In this document: positions 15,860 to 23,782 of the stretch, piece by piece
Layout of the letters: every line of letters starts with the position of its first letter
Numbering within the stretch: the stretch's first letter is position 1
Source: an uncultured Actinomycetes bacterium
Lineage (GTDB): Bacteria > Actinomycetota > Thermoleophilia > Solirubrobacterales > 70-9
Length of the DNA stretch: 64,000 nt
Assembly: GCA_946482365.1 (NCBI GenBank)
Contig: CAMLQY010000002.1
Span: 1 to 64,000 of the forward strand
Direction of reading: 5' to 3'
The notes under the pieces: model-generated
What the model was told of the DNA's origin: nothing
The model's database searches: none
What the model saw: the letters and a program-made list of their open reading frames with translations, nothing else
Position numbers and translations under genes: made by a program

Positions 15860-17511
15860 GCGGCGGGGCGCTGATCTCGGTGCGGGACCTGCGGGTCGGC
15901 TTCGCCACCGAGGGCGGGCTGGTGCAGGCCGTCGACGGCGTCTCCTTCGACCTCGCCCCCGGCGAGGTGCTGGCGATCGTCGGCGAGTCGGGCTCGGGCA
16001 AGAGCGTCACCGCGCAGACGATCGTCGGCCTAACCCGCTCGCACAACGCCCGGATCGAGGGCTCGGTGCGGCTCGGCGACGAGGACCTCCTCGCGGCCGG
16101 CGAAGGCGAGCTGCAGCGGGTACGCGGCGAGCGCATCGGCATGGTCTTCCAGGACCCGATGACCTCCTTCAACCCGGTCTACCGGATCGGCGCGCAGATC
16201 GCCGAGGCGATCCGGGCCCACCGCCCCGGGGTCGGTAAGGAGGAGGCACACGAGCGGGCGGCCCGGCTGCTCGACTCGGTCGGCATCCCCGATGCCGAGC
16301 GCCGCGTCGACGACTACCCGCACCAGTTCTCGGGTGGCATGCGCCAGCGGGCGATGATCGCGATGGCGCTCGCCCTGGAGCCAGAGGTGCTGATCGCCGA
16401 CGAGCCGACGACGGCGCTCGACGTCACCGTGCAGGCGCAGATCCTTGCCCTCCTCCAGCAGATCAACCGCGAACGGGGGCTGGCGACGATCCTGATCACC
16501 CATGACCTCGGGGTCGTCGCCGAGGTCGCCGACCGGGTGCTGGTGATGCACGAGGGGCGGATCGTCGAGCGCGGATCGCTCGACGAGGTCTTCTACTCGC
16601 CCAAGGACCCCTACACGCGCAGCCTGCTCGGCGCCGTGGTGCGAGTCGACAGCGCCGCTCCGCTGCGGCCGGCGCGCACGAGCGCCCCCCTGCTCGAGGT
16701 CACCGACCTGGTCAAGCACTACCCGGTCAGGCGCGGCCTGCGGCGGCGCGAGGTCGACCGCATGCGGGCCGTCGACGGCGTCAGCTTCAGCCTGCGCCAG
16801 GGCGAGACGCTGGGCCTGGTGGGAGAGTCGGGATGCGGCAAGTCGACGCTCTGCCGTGCCGCCCTGCAGCTGATCCGGCCGAGCTCGGGCTCGGTCCGCT
16901 TCGAGGGGCGCGAGATCGCCGGCCTCTCGCGGCGGCAGATGCGGCCGCTGCGACGCGAGATGCAGATCGTCTTCCAGGACCCCTACGCCTCGCTCAACCC
17001 GCGCAAGCGGATCGGCCAGATCGTCGGCGACCCGCTGAAGCTGCAGGGGGTGGCGAGGGGCGAGGGGCTGCGGCGGCGGGTGCTCGAGCTGCTGGAGCGG
17101 GTCGGCCTCTCGCCCGAGCACTACGACCGCTACCCGCACGAGTTCTCCGGCGGCCAGCGGCAGCGGATCGGGATCGCGCGGGCGCTGGCGCTGAGGCCGA
17201 AGCTGATCGTCGCCGACGAGCCGGTGTCCGCCCTCGACGTCTCGATCAGGGCGCAGATCCTCGACCTGCTCGCCGAGCTGCAGGAGGACTTCGGCCTCAC
17301 CTACCTCTTCGTCGCCCACGACATCGGCGTCGTCCGCCACGTCTCCGACCGGATCGCGGTGATGAACGAGGGGCGGATCGTCGAGGAGGGCCCGGCCGAC
17401 CGGGTCTGCGAGCACCCCCAGGACCCCTTCACCCGCAGGCTGCTTGCCGCGGTGCCGGTCCCCGACCCACGCGAGGCGCGGGAACGTCGGCAAACTGTCG
17501 GGTCAGGTTGA
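15856..17511 (+). CDS. Fused oligopeptide ABC ATPase (DppD-DppF type)
   Basis: 551 residues with two complete nucleotide-binding domains. First: GESGSGKS near residue 40, FSGGMRQR near 157, [12 protein letters not shown] near 175. Second: GESGCGKS near 325, FSGGQRQR near 430, [12 protein letters not shown] near 452. Each is followed by the oligopeptide C-terminal extension ([18 protein letters not shown]). It powers the importer encoded upstream. Fusion of the two ATPases into one chain is known in the family. Its stop overlaps the ligase TTG start. Confidence 0.93.
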   Translation: MSGGALISVRDLRVGFATEGGLVQAVDGVSFDLAPGEVLAIVGESGSGKSVTAQTIVGLTRSHNARIEGSVRLGDEDLLAAGEGELQRVRGERIGMVFQDPMTSFNPVYRIGAQIAEAIRAHRPGVGKEEAHERAARLLDSVGIPDAERRVDDYPHQFSGGMRQRAMIAMALALEPEVLIADEPTTALDVTVQAQILALLQQINRERGLATILITHDLGVVAEVADRVLVMHEGRIVERGSLDEVFYSPKDPYTRSLLGAVVRVDSAAPLRPARTSAPLLEVTDLVKHYPVRRGLRRREVDRMRAVDGVSFSLRQGETLGLVGESGCGKSTLCRAALQLIRPSSGSVRFEGREIAGLSRRQMRPLRREMQIVFQDPYASLNPRKRIGQIVGDPLKLQGVARGEGLRRRVLELLERVGLSPEHYDRYPHEFSGGQRQRIGIARALALRPKLIVADEPVSALDVSIRAQILDLLAELQEDFGLTYLFVAHDIGVVRHVSDRIAVMNEGRIVEEGPADRVCEHPQDPFTRRLLAAVPVPDPREARERRQTVGSG

Positions 17512-18455
17512 CCCTTCCGCTCGCGCCACCGATCAAGCCGCAGCTCGCGCTGACCCGCAAAGAGCTCCCCCTGGGCGAGGAGTGGGCCTACGAGCAGAAG
17601 CTCGACGGCTTCCGGGCGATCGTCTTCGTCGACGGCGAGGCGGCCTACATCCAGTCGCGCGGGGGCAAAAGCCTCTCGCGCTACTTCCCGGAGCTGAGCT
17701 TCCCGCTGGGCCAGTACGTCCTCGACGGTGAGCTCGTCATCCGCGACGCCGACGGCAATGTCGAGTTCGACGCGATGCAGAGCCGCATCCACCCAGCCGA
17801 GTCGCGGATCAACCTGCTGGCGAAGGAGATCCCCGCCTGCTTCGTCGCCTTCGACCTGCTCGCCGAGGGGGAGGACTCGCTGCTCGAGGTTGCCTTCGGC
17901 GAGCGACGGGCGCGGCTGGAGCAGCTGCTCGCCGGCACCTCGGTCGAGCTGAGCCTCCTCAGCGCCGACGCCGAGCAGGCCGAGGAGTGGCTGCGCCACA
18001 CAGAGGGCACGATGGCCAAGCAGCTCGATGCTCCGTACGTCCCCGGCAAGCGCAAGGGGATGGTGAAGGTCAAGCGCGAGCGCGAGATCGACTGCGTCGT
18101 CATGGGCTGGCGCCCGGGCAAGGAGGAGGGAACGGTCGGGTCCCTGATCCTCGGCCTCTACGACGGCGACGACCTACGCTCGGTCGGGCACATCTCCGGC
18201 TTCAGCCACGAGACGAAACGGAGCCTGCGCACCCTGCTGGAGCCGCTGGAGACGGGTGAGAGCGGCACCGCCGAGCCGAGCCGCTGGACCGGCGGCCGGG
18301 ACCTCGAGTGGGTGGCGCTGCGGCCCGAGCTGGTGATCGAAGTCGGCTACGACCACGCCGCCGCGGGACGCATCCGCCACGGCGCCAGGTTCCGCAGGTT
18401 CCGCGACGACAAGGACCCGCGGGAGTGCACCTTCGACCTGCTCGATCAGGGGTAG
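17508..18455 (+). CDS. ATP-dependent DNA ligase (LigC/LigD-ligase-like)
   Basis: 315 residues from TTG at 17508 (overlapping the ATPase stop as TTGA). Motif I is EQKLDGFRA with the adenylated Lys31. Motif III is CFVAFDLLAEG. Motif IV is present as TEGTMAKQLDAPYVPGKR, and motif V as MVKVK. The OB-fold follows, including GHISGFSHETKRSL. It joins nicks using ATP. It is a stand-alone ligase without polymerase or nuclease domains, and no Ku gene is near, so a role in end joining is uncertain. Coupling to a transporter operon is odd. Confidence 0.9.
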   Translation: MTLPLAPPIKPQLALTRKELPLGEEWAYEQKLDGFRAIVFVDGEAAYIQSRGGKSLSRYFPELSFPLGQYVLDGELVIRDADGNVEFDAMQSRIHPAESRINLLAKEIPACFVAFDLLAEGEDSLLEVAFGERRARLEQLLAGTSVELSLLSADAEQAEEWLRHTEGTMAKQLDAPYVPGKRKGMVKVKREREIDCVVMGWRPGKEEGTVGSLILGLYDGDDLRSVGHISGFSHETKRSLRTLLEPLETGESGTAEPSRWTGGRDLEWVALRPELVIEVGYDHAAAGRIRHGARFRRFRDDKDPRECTFDLLDQG

Positions 18456-18460
18456 GGAGC

Positions 18461-19486
18461 TCAGAAGAGAGCGTCCTGAGTGGGGTAGGGAGACGTCTCC
18501 TCGGCTGACAAGTCGCGGTCGGAGGGGCCGCGACTTTGAGCATCCACCAGCCGAGGAGACCTCTCTCTACCCCAGCCGGGGACTGCCCGGGTGGCTTGCT
18601 TGCGCTGCTCGGGGCGCATGTAGGCGCGGCCTCCTGCGTAGAGCTTGTGGTAGCGGCTGAGGAGATCGGGGCGTTTGGCCTTCAGCCAGGCGAAGAAGAC
18701 GTCCTTGACCTCGTCCCTCAGGTGGAGGGCGACGCCGCCGAGGAAGCTTGCGTTTGCTTCCCTGGCCCTGTCGACGATCGGCTGGACCTGGTCGGGAGAG
18801 TCGTTGATGCCGGGCATCAGGGGGGCGATCAGGACGCCGGAGTCGATGCCGCGGCGGCGCAGCTCGGCGACCGCGTCGAGACGGGCCGAGGGGCTGGGGG
18901 TGTGCGGCTCGGTCGCGCGCCAGGCCTCCTCGTCGAGAGTGGGGACCGAGAGGTTGACCGAGACCGGCAGCCGCTCCGCCATCCGCTCGAAGATCTCGAC
19001 GTCGCGCATCGCCAGCGGCGACTTGGTCAGGACCGAGACGGGGGTGTCGGCCTCCTCCAGCGCCGCGAGGATCGCCGGCATCATCCGGTAGCGGCTCTCG
19101 ACCCACTGGTAGGGGTCGGTGTTCGTCCCCAGCGCGACCAGCTCCCGCTTCCAGCTCGGCCGCGCCAGCTCCGCCTGCAACAGCTCGGGGACGTTGACCT
19201 TGACCACGATCTCCCGCTCGAAGTCGCGACCGGCGTTCAGGTCGAGGTATTTGTGAGTGCGGCGAGCGAAGCAGAAAACACAGGCATGGGTGCATCCTCG
19301 ATAGGGATTGATCGTCCAGCCGAACCCGTAGCGCCCCCCCGGGACCCGGTTCAGCGCCGACCGCGCCCGCACCTCGTGAAAGTTGATCCCCATCGCCTCC
19401 GGCGCGTCGAACGTCCGCACCACCGTGCCGTCACCGATGCCCGGCAACCGAAGGTCATTCTCGACTCGCTGCTCGTCCCACCGCAT
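18461..19486 (-). CDS. Radical SAM protein, Rv2578c-like SPL family
   Basis: About 341 residues from ATG at 19486 (MRWDEQRVENDLRL). The [4Fe-4S] motif is GCTHACVFCFAR (CxxxCxxC). The family signature NPYRGCTHAC and the later ELVALGTNTDPYQWVE are clear. Relatives include spore photoproduct lyase and the mycobacterial Rv2578c, whose gene is LexA-controlled; a LexA box lies right at this start. The reaction is unknown, presumably DNA repair. The C-terminus contains palindrome F in frame, between VPGWG and the final TQDALF. Confidence 0.85.
   Translation of the reverse strand: MRWDEQRVENDLRLPGIGDGTVVRTFDAPEAMGINFHEVRARSALNRVPGGRYGFGWTINPYRGCTHACVFCFARRTHKYLDLNAGRDFEREIVVKVNVPELLQAELARPSWKRELVALGTNTDPYQWVESRYRMMPAILAALEEADTPVSVLTKSPLAMRDVEIFERMAERLPVSVNLSVPTLDEEAWRATEPHTPSPSARLDAVAELRRRGIDSGVLIAPLMPGINDSPDQVQPIVDRAREANASFLGGVALHLRDEVKDVFFAWLKAKRPDLLSRYHKLYAGGRAYMRPEQRKQATRAVPGWGRERSPRLVDAQSRGPSDRDLSAEETSPYPTQDALF
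18481..18574. repeat. Nested palindrome F (class C) inside the radical SAM C-terminus
   Basis: The outer arms are 27 bp with two mismatches (TGGGGTAGGGAGA... and complement). An inner hairpin (AAGTCGCGG / CCGCGACTT, loop with GGAG) sits off-centre. It is preceded by ACA and followed by TTGAGCATCCAC. It shares this layout with C1, C2 and G. The whole element is translated as part of the radical SAM protein and also lies at the 3' end of the convergent ligase. Confidence 0.85.
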
Positions 19487-19487
19487 A

Positions 19488-19501
19488 CGAACATATGTTC
19501 G
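19488..19501. promoter_or_regulatory. LexA (SOS) box
   Basis: CGAACATATGTTCG is a perfect 14-bp palindrome matching the actinobacterial SOS box. It ends 2 bp upstream of the radical SAM ATG, or overlaps an alternative in-frame ATG at about 19504. The mycobacterial homologue is a known LexA target. Binding here would block transcription or initiation. Confidence 0.85.
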
Positions 19502-19515
19502 CATACAGCTTAGTC

Positions 19516-19590
19516 GGAGGCTGGGAGGCCTTCCCAAAACACTCCAGCGCGGCTCCAGCCGCGCGTTTTGGGAGGGGCCTCCCAGCCTCC
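19516..19590. repeat. Nested palindrome C1
   Basis: 75 bp. The outer arm is GGAGGCTGGGAGGCC plus CCCAAAAC with complement. On the plus strand a bulge ACTCCA precedes the inner stem GCGCGGC/GCCGCGC. It lies between the YtoQ 3' end and the radical SAM promoter. Confidence 0.85.
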
Positions 19591-19599
19591 TGCCCGCCG

Positions 19600-20067
19600 C
19601 TAGCTCTCGGGGAGCTTGCCCTGGATCACGTAGCGGAGGGCGTCGACGACCTGCTCTGAGGTGCGAGCGGTTGCCTGGGCGGCGCGGTCGACCTCCTTCA
19701 GGGCATGGTCAAGGTCCGTGTCGTGCAGGGTGACGATCGGCTTGCCGAGGGCGGCGGCGTAGCCGGCGTCGAAGGCGGCGTTCCACTGGCGGTACTTGTC
19801 GCCGAAGCGGACGACGACCACGTCGGCGGCGCGGATCAGGGTCTGGGTGCGGATCGCGTTGACGCCGGCCCCCATGTGGTCGCGCCAGAACGGCGTGGGC
19901 TCCTCGCCCAGCGTCCCCGTGCCGGCGTCGTCGGAGGCGGCATGGTCCGTCACCGGCGCCGAGAGCGCGATCGGCAGGCCTGCCTCTCGCACCCCGGCCT
20001 CGATCCGCTCGCGCCAGTCGGAGTGGATCTCGCCGGAGAGGTAGACGCTCCAGGTTCGCTCGCCCAT
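19600..20067 (-). CDS. YtoQ family protein (nucleoside deoxyribosyltransferase-like fold)
   Basis: 155 residues matching the YtoQ family from end to end: WSVYLSGEIHSDWRERI at the start, LSAPVTDHAASDDAG in the middle, then NAIRTQTLIRAADVVVVRFGDKYRQWNAAFDAGYAAALGKPIVTLH. The fold is like 2'-deoxyribosyltransferases, with possible catalytic acids in this last segment, but no activity is established. It sits next to a dCTP deaminase and an SOS-linked gene, so nucleotide salvage or repair is a fair guess. Confidence 0.82.
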   Translation of the reverse strand: MGERTWSVYLSGEIHSDWRERIEAGVREAGLPIALSAPVTDHAASDDAGTGTLGEEPTPFWRDHMGAGVNAIRTQTLIRAADVVVVRFGDKYRQWNAAFDAGYAAALGKPIVTLHDTDLDHALKEVDRAAQATARTSEQVVDALRYVIQGKLPES

Positions 20068-20098
20068 CGCCGCATCGTATGAGATAAATCGCCATACC

Positions 20099-20998
20099 TT
20101 GCGCCGGCTTTCCTGTGCAATCGCCGTGCTTTGCGGGCTGCTCTCCCTGGCCTCGCCGGCGGCGGCCGCCGTGCCCGTCCCCTACGTCGCCCTCGGCGAC
20201 TCCTACTCGAGCGGGGAGGGCAACGGGCCCTTCGACGGGCCGTGCCACCGCGCGCTGCGCAGCGACTCCGCCTACCCGCGGATGCTCCCAAACTTGGTCG
20301 ACTACCTCGCCCAACCCTCCTTCCGCGCCTGCACCGGGGCGACGGTCGACGACGTGCTGGCGCGGCCCCAGCCGAAGCGCGGCGACCAGCGCATCCAGCT
20401 CGAGTACGTGGACGCCTCGACCAGACTGGTGACGCTGACGATCGGCGGCAACGACCTCGGCTTCGACGAGATCGTCAAGAAGTGCCTGCTGCCCGGGAAC
20501 TGCTCGAAATGGAGGATCGCCGAGAGGGTCGAGGCCGGGCTGCAGGCGATCAAGGCCCAGCTGGTCCGCGCCTACGCCCGTATCCGCAACCGCATGGACC
20601 CCGGCGGTCAGCTCCTCGTCGCCGGCTACCCGCGCCTCTTCGTCTCCGGGGATGCGGACTGCAAGCTCTTCATCTCGGACGCCGAGGCCGCGTGGATGAA
20701 CTCGCTGGTGACCAGGGGAAACCGCAGGATCGCCGAGGCGTCCCGCGCCGCTCGCCGGCAGAAGGGAAACGTCTCCTATGTCGACGTGACCGAGCGATTC
20801 GCCGGCCACGAGCTCTGCAGCGAGGACCCGTGGCTCTACGGCATCCATCTCTCGTTCGACGACGAGCGGCTGGTCAAGGGCAGCTACCACCCACGCCGCA
20901 GCGGCCAGGCCGCCTACGCCCGCGCCTTCGCGACCCTCCTGCGCTCACCCTCGATCCGCACCGCGCTGACGTCTCCATCTGGTCGAGTGGAGTATTGA
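20099..20998 (+). CDS. Secreted SGNH/GDSL-family hydrolase
   Basis: 299 residues from TTG at 20099 with a signal peptide ending near SPAAAA. SGNH blocks: GDSYSSGEG (nucleophile Ser near 36), a Gly within FRACTGATVDDVL, GGNDLGF, and the catalytic His in GSYHPRRSG. Cysteines (CHRALR, FRACTG, KCLLPGNC, DCKLF, LCSED) fit the disulfide pattern of the Streptomyces scabies/SEST-like lipase group. It acts outside the cell on esters. The C-terminal GRVEY and stop lie in palindrome E. Confidence 0.88.
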   Translation: MRRLSCAIAVLCGLLSLASPAAAAVPVPYVALGDSYSSGEGNGPFDGPCHRALRSDSAYPRMLPNLVDYLAQPSFRACTGATVDDVLARPQPKRGDQRIQLEYVDASTRLVTLTIGGNDLGFDEIVKKCLLPGNCSKWRIAERVEAGLQAIKAQLVRAYARIRNRMDPGGQLLVAGYPRLFVSGDADCKLFISDAEAAWMNSLVTRGNRRIAEASRAARRQKGNVSYVDVTERFAGHELCSEDPWLYGIHLSFDDERLVKGSYHPRRSGQAAYARAFATLLRSPSIRTALTSPSGRVEY

Positions 20999-21031
20999 CC
21001 CCTCTATAGGGGGGTCAATGCTCCACTCGAC
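20982..21031. repeat. Palindrome E at the SGNH 3' end
   Basis: Arms GTCGAGTGGAGTATTGACCC and complement (one mismatch in 21) enclose a CTATAG-type loop like that of A1. It spans the SGNH stop codon and could terminate that gene. Confidence 0.8.
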
Positions 21032-21055
21032 ACCAAGCTCAATGAGAGGGAGCGC

Positions 21056-21086
21056 GGGAGCCCTCTATCGAGACACTCAAGCGCCG
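21056..21086. repeat. Half copy of a class C palindrome
   Basis: GGGAGCCCTCTATCGAGAC is followed by the bulge ACTCAA and GCGCCG, which is the left arm, bulge and start of the inner stem. The right half is missing. It lies 27 bp from the complete copy C2 and shows that elements can be truncated. Confidence 0.5.
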
Positions 21087-21112
21087 TTCCTTCTCAGTAA
21101 ATGCAGGTGTGC

Positions 21113-21194
21113 GGAGGAGCCGTGACGCCCTCCTCCGAAACACTCAAGCCCGGCTCCCGCCGGGCGTTTCGGAGGAGGGCGTCACGGCTCCTCC
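21113..21194. repeat. Nested palindrome C2
   Basis: 82 bp. The outer arms are 29/29 complementary (GGAGGAGCCGTGACGCCCTC...). Inside are the bulge ACTCAA and the perfect 7-bp inner stem GCCCGGC/GCCGGGC. The minus strand encodes the last 15 residues and TGA stop of the dCTP deaminase. Confidence 0.9.
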
Positions 21195-22364
21195 AGCGGA
21201 CTGCTCCTCGAAATGCTTGCTCAGCATCGTCACCTGCCCCTGGTAGTTGGAGCCGAGGCCGGAGCCGTAGAGCCGCTCGGCGGGGGCGCTGGTCCGCTCC
21301 AGCGCTAGCTTGCAGACCGGCTGGCGGTGCTCGACCATGAAGGAGACGTCGCGGGCGCGCACCTCCAGCGCGGCGCGGCTGCCGTGGCGGTCACCGGCCG
21401 GGTCGTAGCCGAAGCCCGGGTCGAAGAAGCCCGCGTAGTGGGTGCGCAGCTCGCCCGCGGTCGGGTCGTAGGCCATCATCTCGGCGGCGATCTGCGGCGG
21501 GATGCAGACTCCCTCGGCCGAGAGCAGCAGGTAGAAGATCTCCGGCTCGAGCACGATCTTGCTCCCCGCCTCGGGGAAGACCGGGTCCCAGAAGTCGGTC
21601 CAGCGGTAGGCGCGGGTCCGCGAGAGGTCGATCGGCAGGCTGTTCTTCTTCGCCCGGTAGCCGACGATCCTGTCGCTCGGCCCGGAGAGGTCGACGCTGA
21701 GGAAGAGCCCGTCGGCGAGCGCCAGCTCGGACTCGCGCAGCGCGTGCGAGTCGAGGTAGAGCAGGGGGAACTCCTCCTGCAGGGCGCGGATCTCCTCGTC
21801 GCCAAGCCGCACCTCGCCGCGCGCCAGGCGCAGCTGGTTGAGCGAGAGCCCGGTCTTGACCTGGATCGCGAAGGAACGCGGGACCACCTCGAGGTAGAGC
21901 TTGCCGCGGTAGCCGGCCCGGATCTCGTCGAAGCGATGGTGGCGGTCGGTCAGCACCCGGGTGAAGACGTCGAGGCGCCCGGTCGAGCTCTTCGGGTTGG
22001 CCTTCGCCCGCACGTCCTCGGGCAGGGCCAGCTCCTCGATCAGGGGCACGAGGTAGGGGCGGTCGCGCTCGAGCACGGCGCCGTCGCGCAGGTCGACCTT
22101 CTGGAAGGCGAGGCCATCGATCTTCTCCTCGACGGTCGAGTCGACGTCGGGCAGGAAGGAGCAGCGCAGGGCCCAGGCGTGGTCTCCGAGGCGCAGGTCG
22201 ATGCTGGCCGGCTGGATCGCCTCCGGCCTGATCCGGTAATCGCCGGAGCTGACCCAGTCGGCCTCGATCGCCCTACTCAGGGCCTGCGAGGGGAACACGC
22301 CCGACGCGGTGCCCGCGACTCCGCCGCTCACCACATCCATCGCCGCTGGAGCCGCATCGCTCAC
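21144..22364 (-). CDS. dcd: 2'-Deoxycytidine 5'-triphosphate deaminase, long two-domain form
   Basis: 406 residues. Two dUTPase-like beta domains: the first has IQPASIDLRLGDHAWAL and ANPKSSTGRLDVFTRVL (substrate-binding SSTGR). The second, from about residue 200, has YAGFFDPGFGYD and HRQPVCKLALE. This long form is typical of alphaproteobacterial-style dCTP deaminases that make dUTP for thymidylate synthesis. It overlaps the upstream TetR gene by 4 bp. The C-terminal AVTPSSETPGGSRA is encoded by palindrome C2, so the native end has probably been replaced. Confidence 0.85.
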   Translation of the reverse strand: MSDAAPAAMDVVSGGVAGTASGVFPSQALSRAIEADWVSSGDYRIRPEAIQPASIDLRLGDHAWALRCSFLPDVDSTVEEKIDGLAFQKVDLRDGAVLERDRPYLVPLIEELALPEDVRAKANPKSSTGRLDVFTRVLTDRHHRFDEIRAGYRGKLYLEVVPRSFAIQVKTGLSLNQLRLARGEVRLGDEEIRALQEEFPLLYLDSHALRESELALADGLFLSVDLSGPSDRIVGYRAKKNSLPIDLSRTRAYRWTDFWDPVFPEAGSKIVLEPEIFYLLLSAEGVCIPPQIAAEMMAYDPTAGELRTHYAGFFDPGFGYDPAGDRHGSRAALEVRARDVSFMVEHRQPVCKLALERTSAPAERLYGSGLGSNYQGQVTMLSKHFEEQSAGGAVTPSSETPGGSRA

Positions 22365-23005
22365 CGTTCGGAGATTATGCGGCGGGCCTCGGCCGTCCCG
22401 AGGTAGGGGGTGAGGGCAAATTCCGCAATCTCCGGCAGGAAGTCGCCAAGTCGTGCGGGATCGCCAGCGAGGACGCGGCGCGAGAGCAGCGAGGCGATGC
22501 CGCCGACGACGGCCTCCTCCGTCGCCTCGGGCGGGACGGCGCCGCCGGGCGGGGCGGGCGCGCCCTCGCGAAGGTGGGGGACGTAGCTGAGCAGCGCGTC
22601 CTGGTAGCGGTCATAGACCCCCTTGCCGACGCGAAGCCCCTCGACCAGCACCAGCCGCGCCTGCGCGGGCTCCTGGGCCAAGTGGCCGAGCAGCGCGGCG
22701 AGGCCCGCGAGCACGCGCGTGGCCCAGTCCTCGCTTCCCCTGCAGGCACCGGTCACCCGCGCGTATATCGCCTGCACGGCGTCGTCGTAGGCGACGAGGA
22801 AGCACGCGTCCTTGCTCTCGAACTGTTTGTAGAAGTCCCCCTTGGAGACGCCGGCGCACTTGCTCACCATCGAGATCGTCGTCTCGTCGAAGCCGCGCTC
22901 ATAGAGGCACTCGGCCAGCGCGCCGATCAGTCGTTCGCGCTGGTTCTGTGCCACGTACTCGGGCGAGAGCCCGTGCCGGCCGCGGGGAAGTCGTTCGACT
23001 CTCAC
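22361..23005 (-). CDS. TetR-family regulator 1
   Basis: 214 residues. The N-terminal HTH spans about 20-65: NQRERLIGALAECLYERGFDETTISMVSKCAGVSKGDFYKQFESKDACF. The ligand domain ends FALTPYLGTAEARRI, a tail shared with regulator 2 and the HTH-less protein (PYL...EA). It is co-transcribed with the dCTP deaminase (4-bp overlap). It probably responds to a small molecule; the target is unknown. Confidence 0.88.
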   Translation of the reverse strand: MRVERLPRGRHGLSPEYVAQNQRERLIGALAECLYERGFDETTISMVSKCAGVSKGDFYKQFESKDACFLVAYDDAVQAIYARVTGACRGSEDWATRVLAGLAALLGHLAQEPAQARLVLVEGLRVGKGVYDRYQDALLSYVPHLREGAPAPPGGAVPPEATEEAVVGGIASLLSRRVLAGDPARLGDFLPEIAEFALTPYLGTAEARRIISER

Positions 23006-23048
23006 TGCGCGCTGGAGTCTGCCAGCGCGCGGGGCCGCGTGCAGGCCG

Positions 23049-23720
23049 CTACGTCGCCGCTTCCGTCGCCCTTAGGTAGGGAGCGGCCATGAACTCGGTC
23101 AGCTCCGGCAGGAGGTCCGGCGCCTGCTCGGTCTCGTTGCGGCGGATCTTCTGGTAGACGATCCAGGCGACCCCTCCCACCAGCGTCTCGCCGATCGTCT
23201 CGGGCAAGCGGTCGTCGCGGGGGACGGTCCGTTCGGTCATCTCGACGAAGCGCTTGACCGCGTCCTCGTAGCGCCGGCTCGCGGCAGGCGTGGCGGAGAG
23301 CGCCTCGATCATGCACATCCGGGCCAGCGCCGGCTGCTCGGCGACGTAGCCGAGGAACGCTGCGAGACCGGCCTCCAAGCGCTCGTCCCAACCGCCGTCT
23401 ACCCCGGCGCAGGCCTCGTCGATGCGGCGGACGGTCTCCTCGACCGCGGCGTCGAAGGCTGCGAGGAAGACCTCCTCCTTGCCCTCGAAGTTGTCGTAGA
23501 GCGTTTTGCGGGCGACACCCGCGCTGCGCACGATGTCGCCTATCTTGGTCGCGTCGTAGCCCTTTTCCGCAGTCAGCTCGGCGATCGCATCCATGATCCG
23601 GCGTCGCTTGTGGGCGGCGATGAACTCCCGCGAGATCTCGGGCCGGGTGGACTGGGCGCGGGCCAGCGGGGACATGGGGCCAAGGATACCCGCGGGGCGG
23701 CAAACGGACTTGCATGGCAT
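23049..23720 (-). CDS. TetR-family regulator 2
   Basis: 223 residues from the ATG at 23720, chosen because AGGAG lies 4 nt upstream; an internal Met at 23675 is the alternative. HTH: AHKRRRIMDAIAELTAEKGYDATKIGDIVRSAGVARKTLYDNFEGKEEVFLAAF. The C-terminus is LLPELTEFMAAPYLRATEA. It is divergent from regulator 3 across 62 bp that carries an inverted repeat. Confidence 0.88.
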   Translation of the reverse strand: MPCKSVCRPAGILGPMSPLARAQSTRPEISREFIAAHKRRRIMDAIAELTAEKGYDATKIGDIVRSAGVARKTLYDNFEGKEEVFLAAFDAAVEETVRRIDEACAGVDGGWDERLEAGLAAFLGYVAEQPALARMCMIEALSATPAASRRYEDAVKRFVEMTERTVPRDDRLPETIGETLVGGVAWIVYQKIRRNETEQAPDLLPELTEFMAAPYLRATEAAT

Positions 23721-23762
23721 CGACTCCTGTGGTACTTTGCGGCCGCCATTTGAGTTCCTAAA

Positions 23763-23780
23763 AGAAACGGTCAGGTTTCT
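23763..23780. promoter_or_regulatory. Operator candidate between two tetR genes
   Basis: AGAAAC-N6-GTTTCT is a perfect 6-bp inverted repeat. It ends 2 bp before the ATG of the 23783 gene, which has no Shine-Dalgarno. Position suggests autoregulation by one of the flanking TetR proteins. Confidence 0.45.
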
Positions 23781-23782
23781 CG

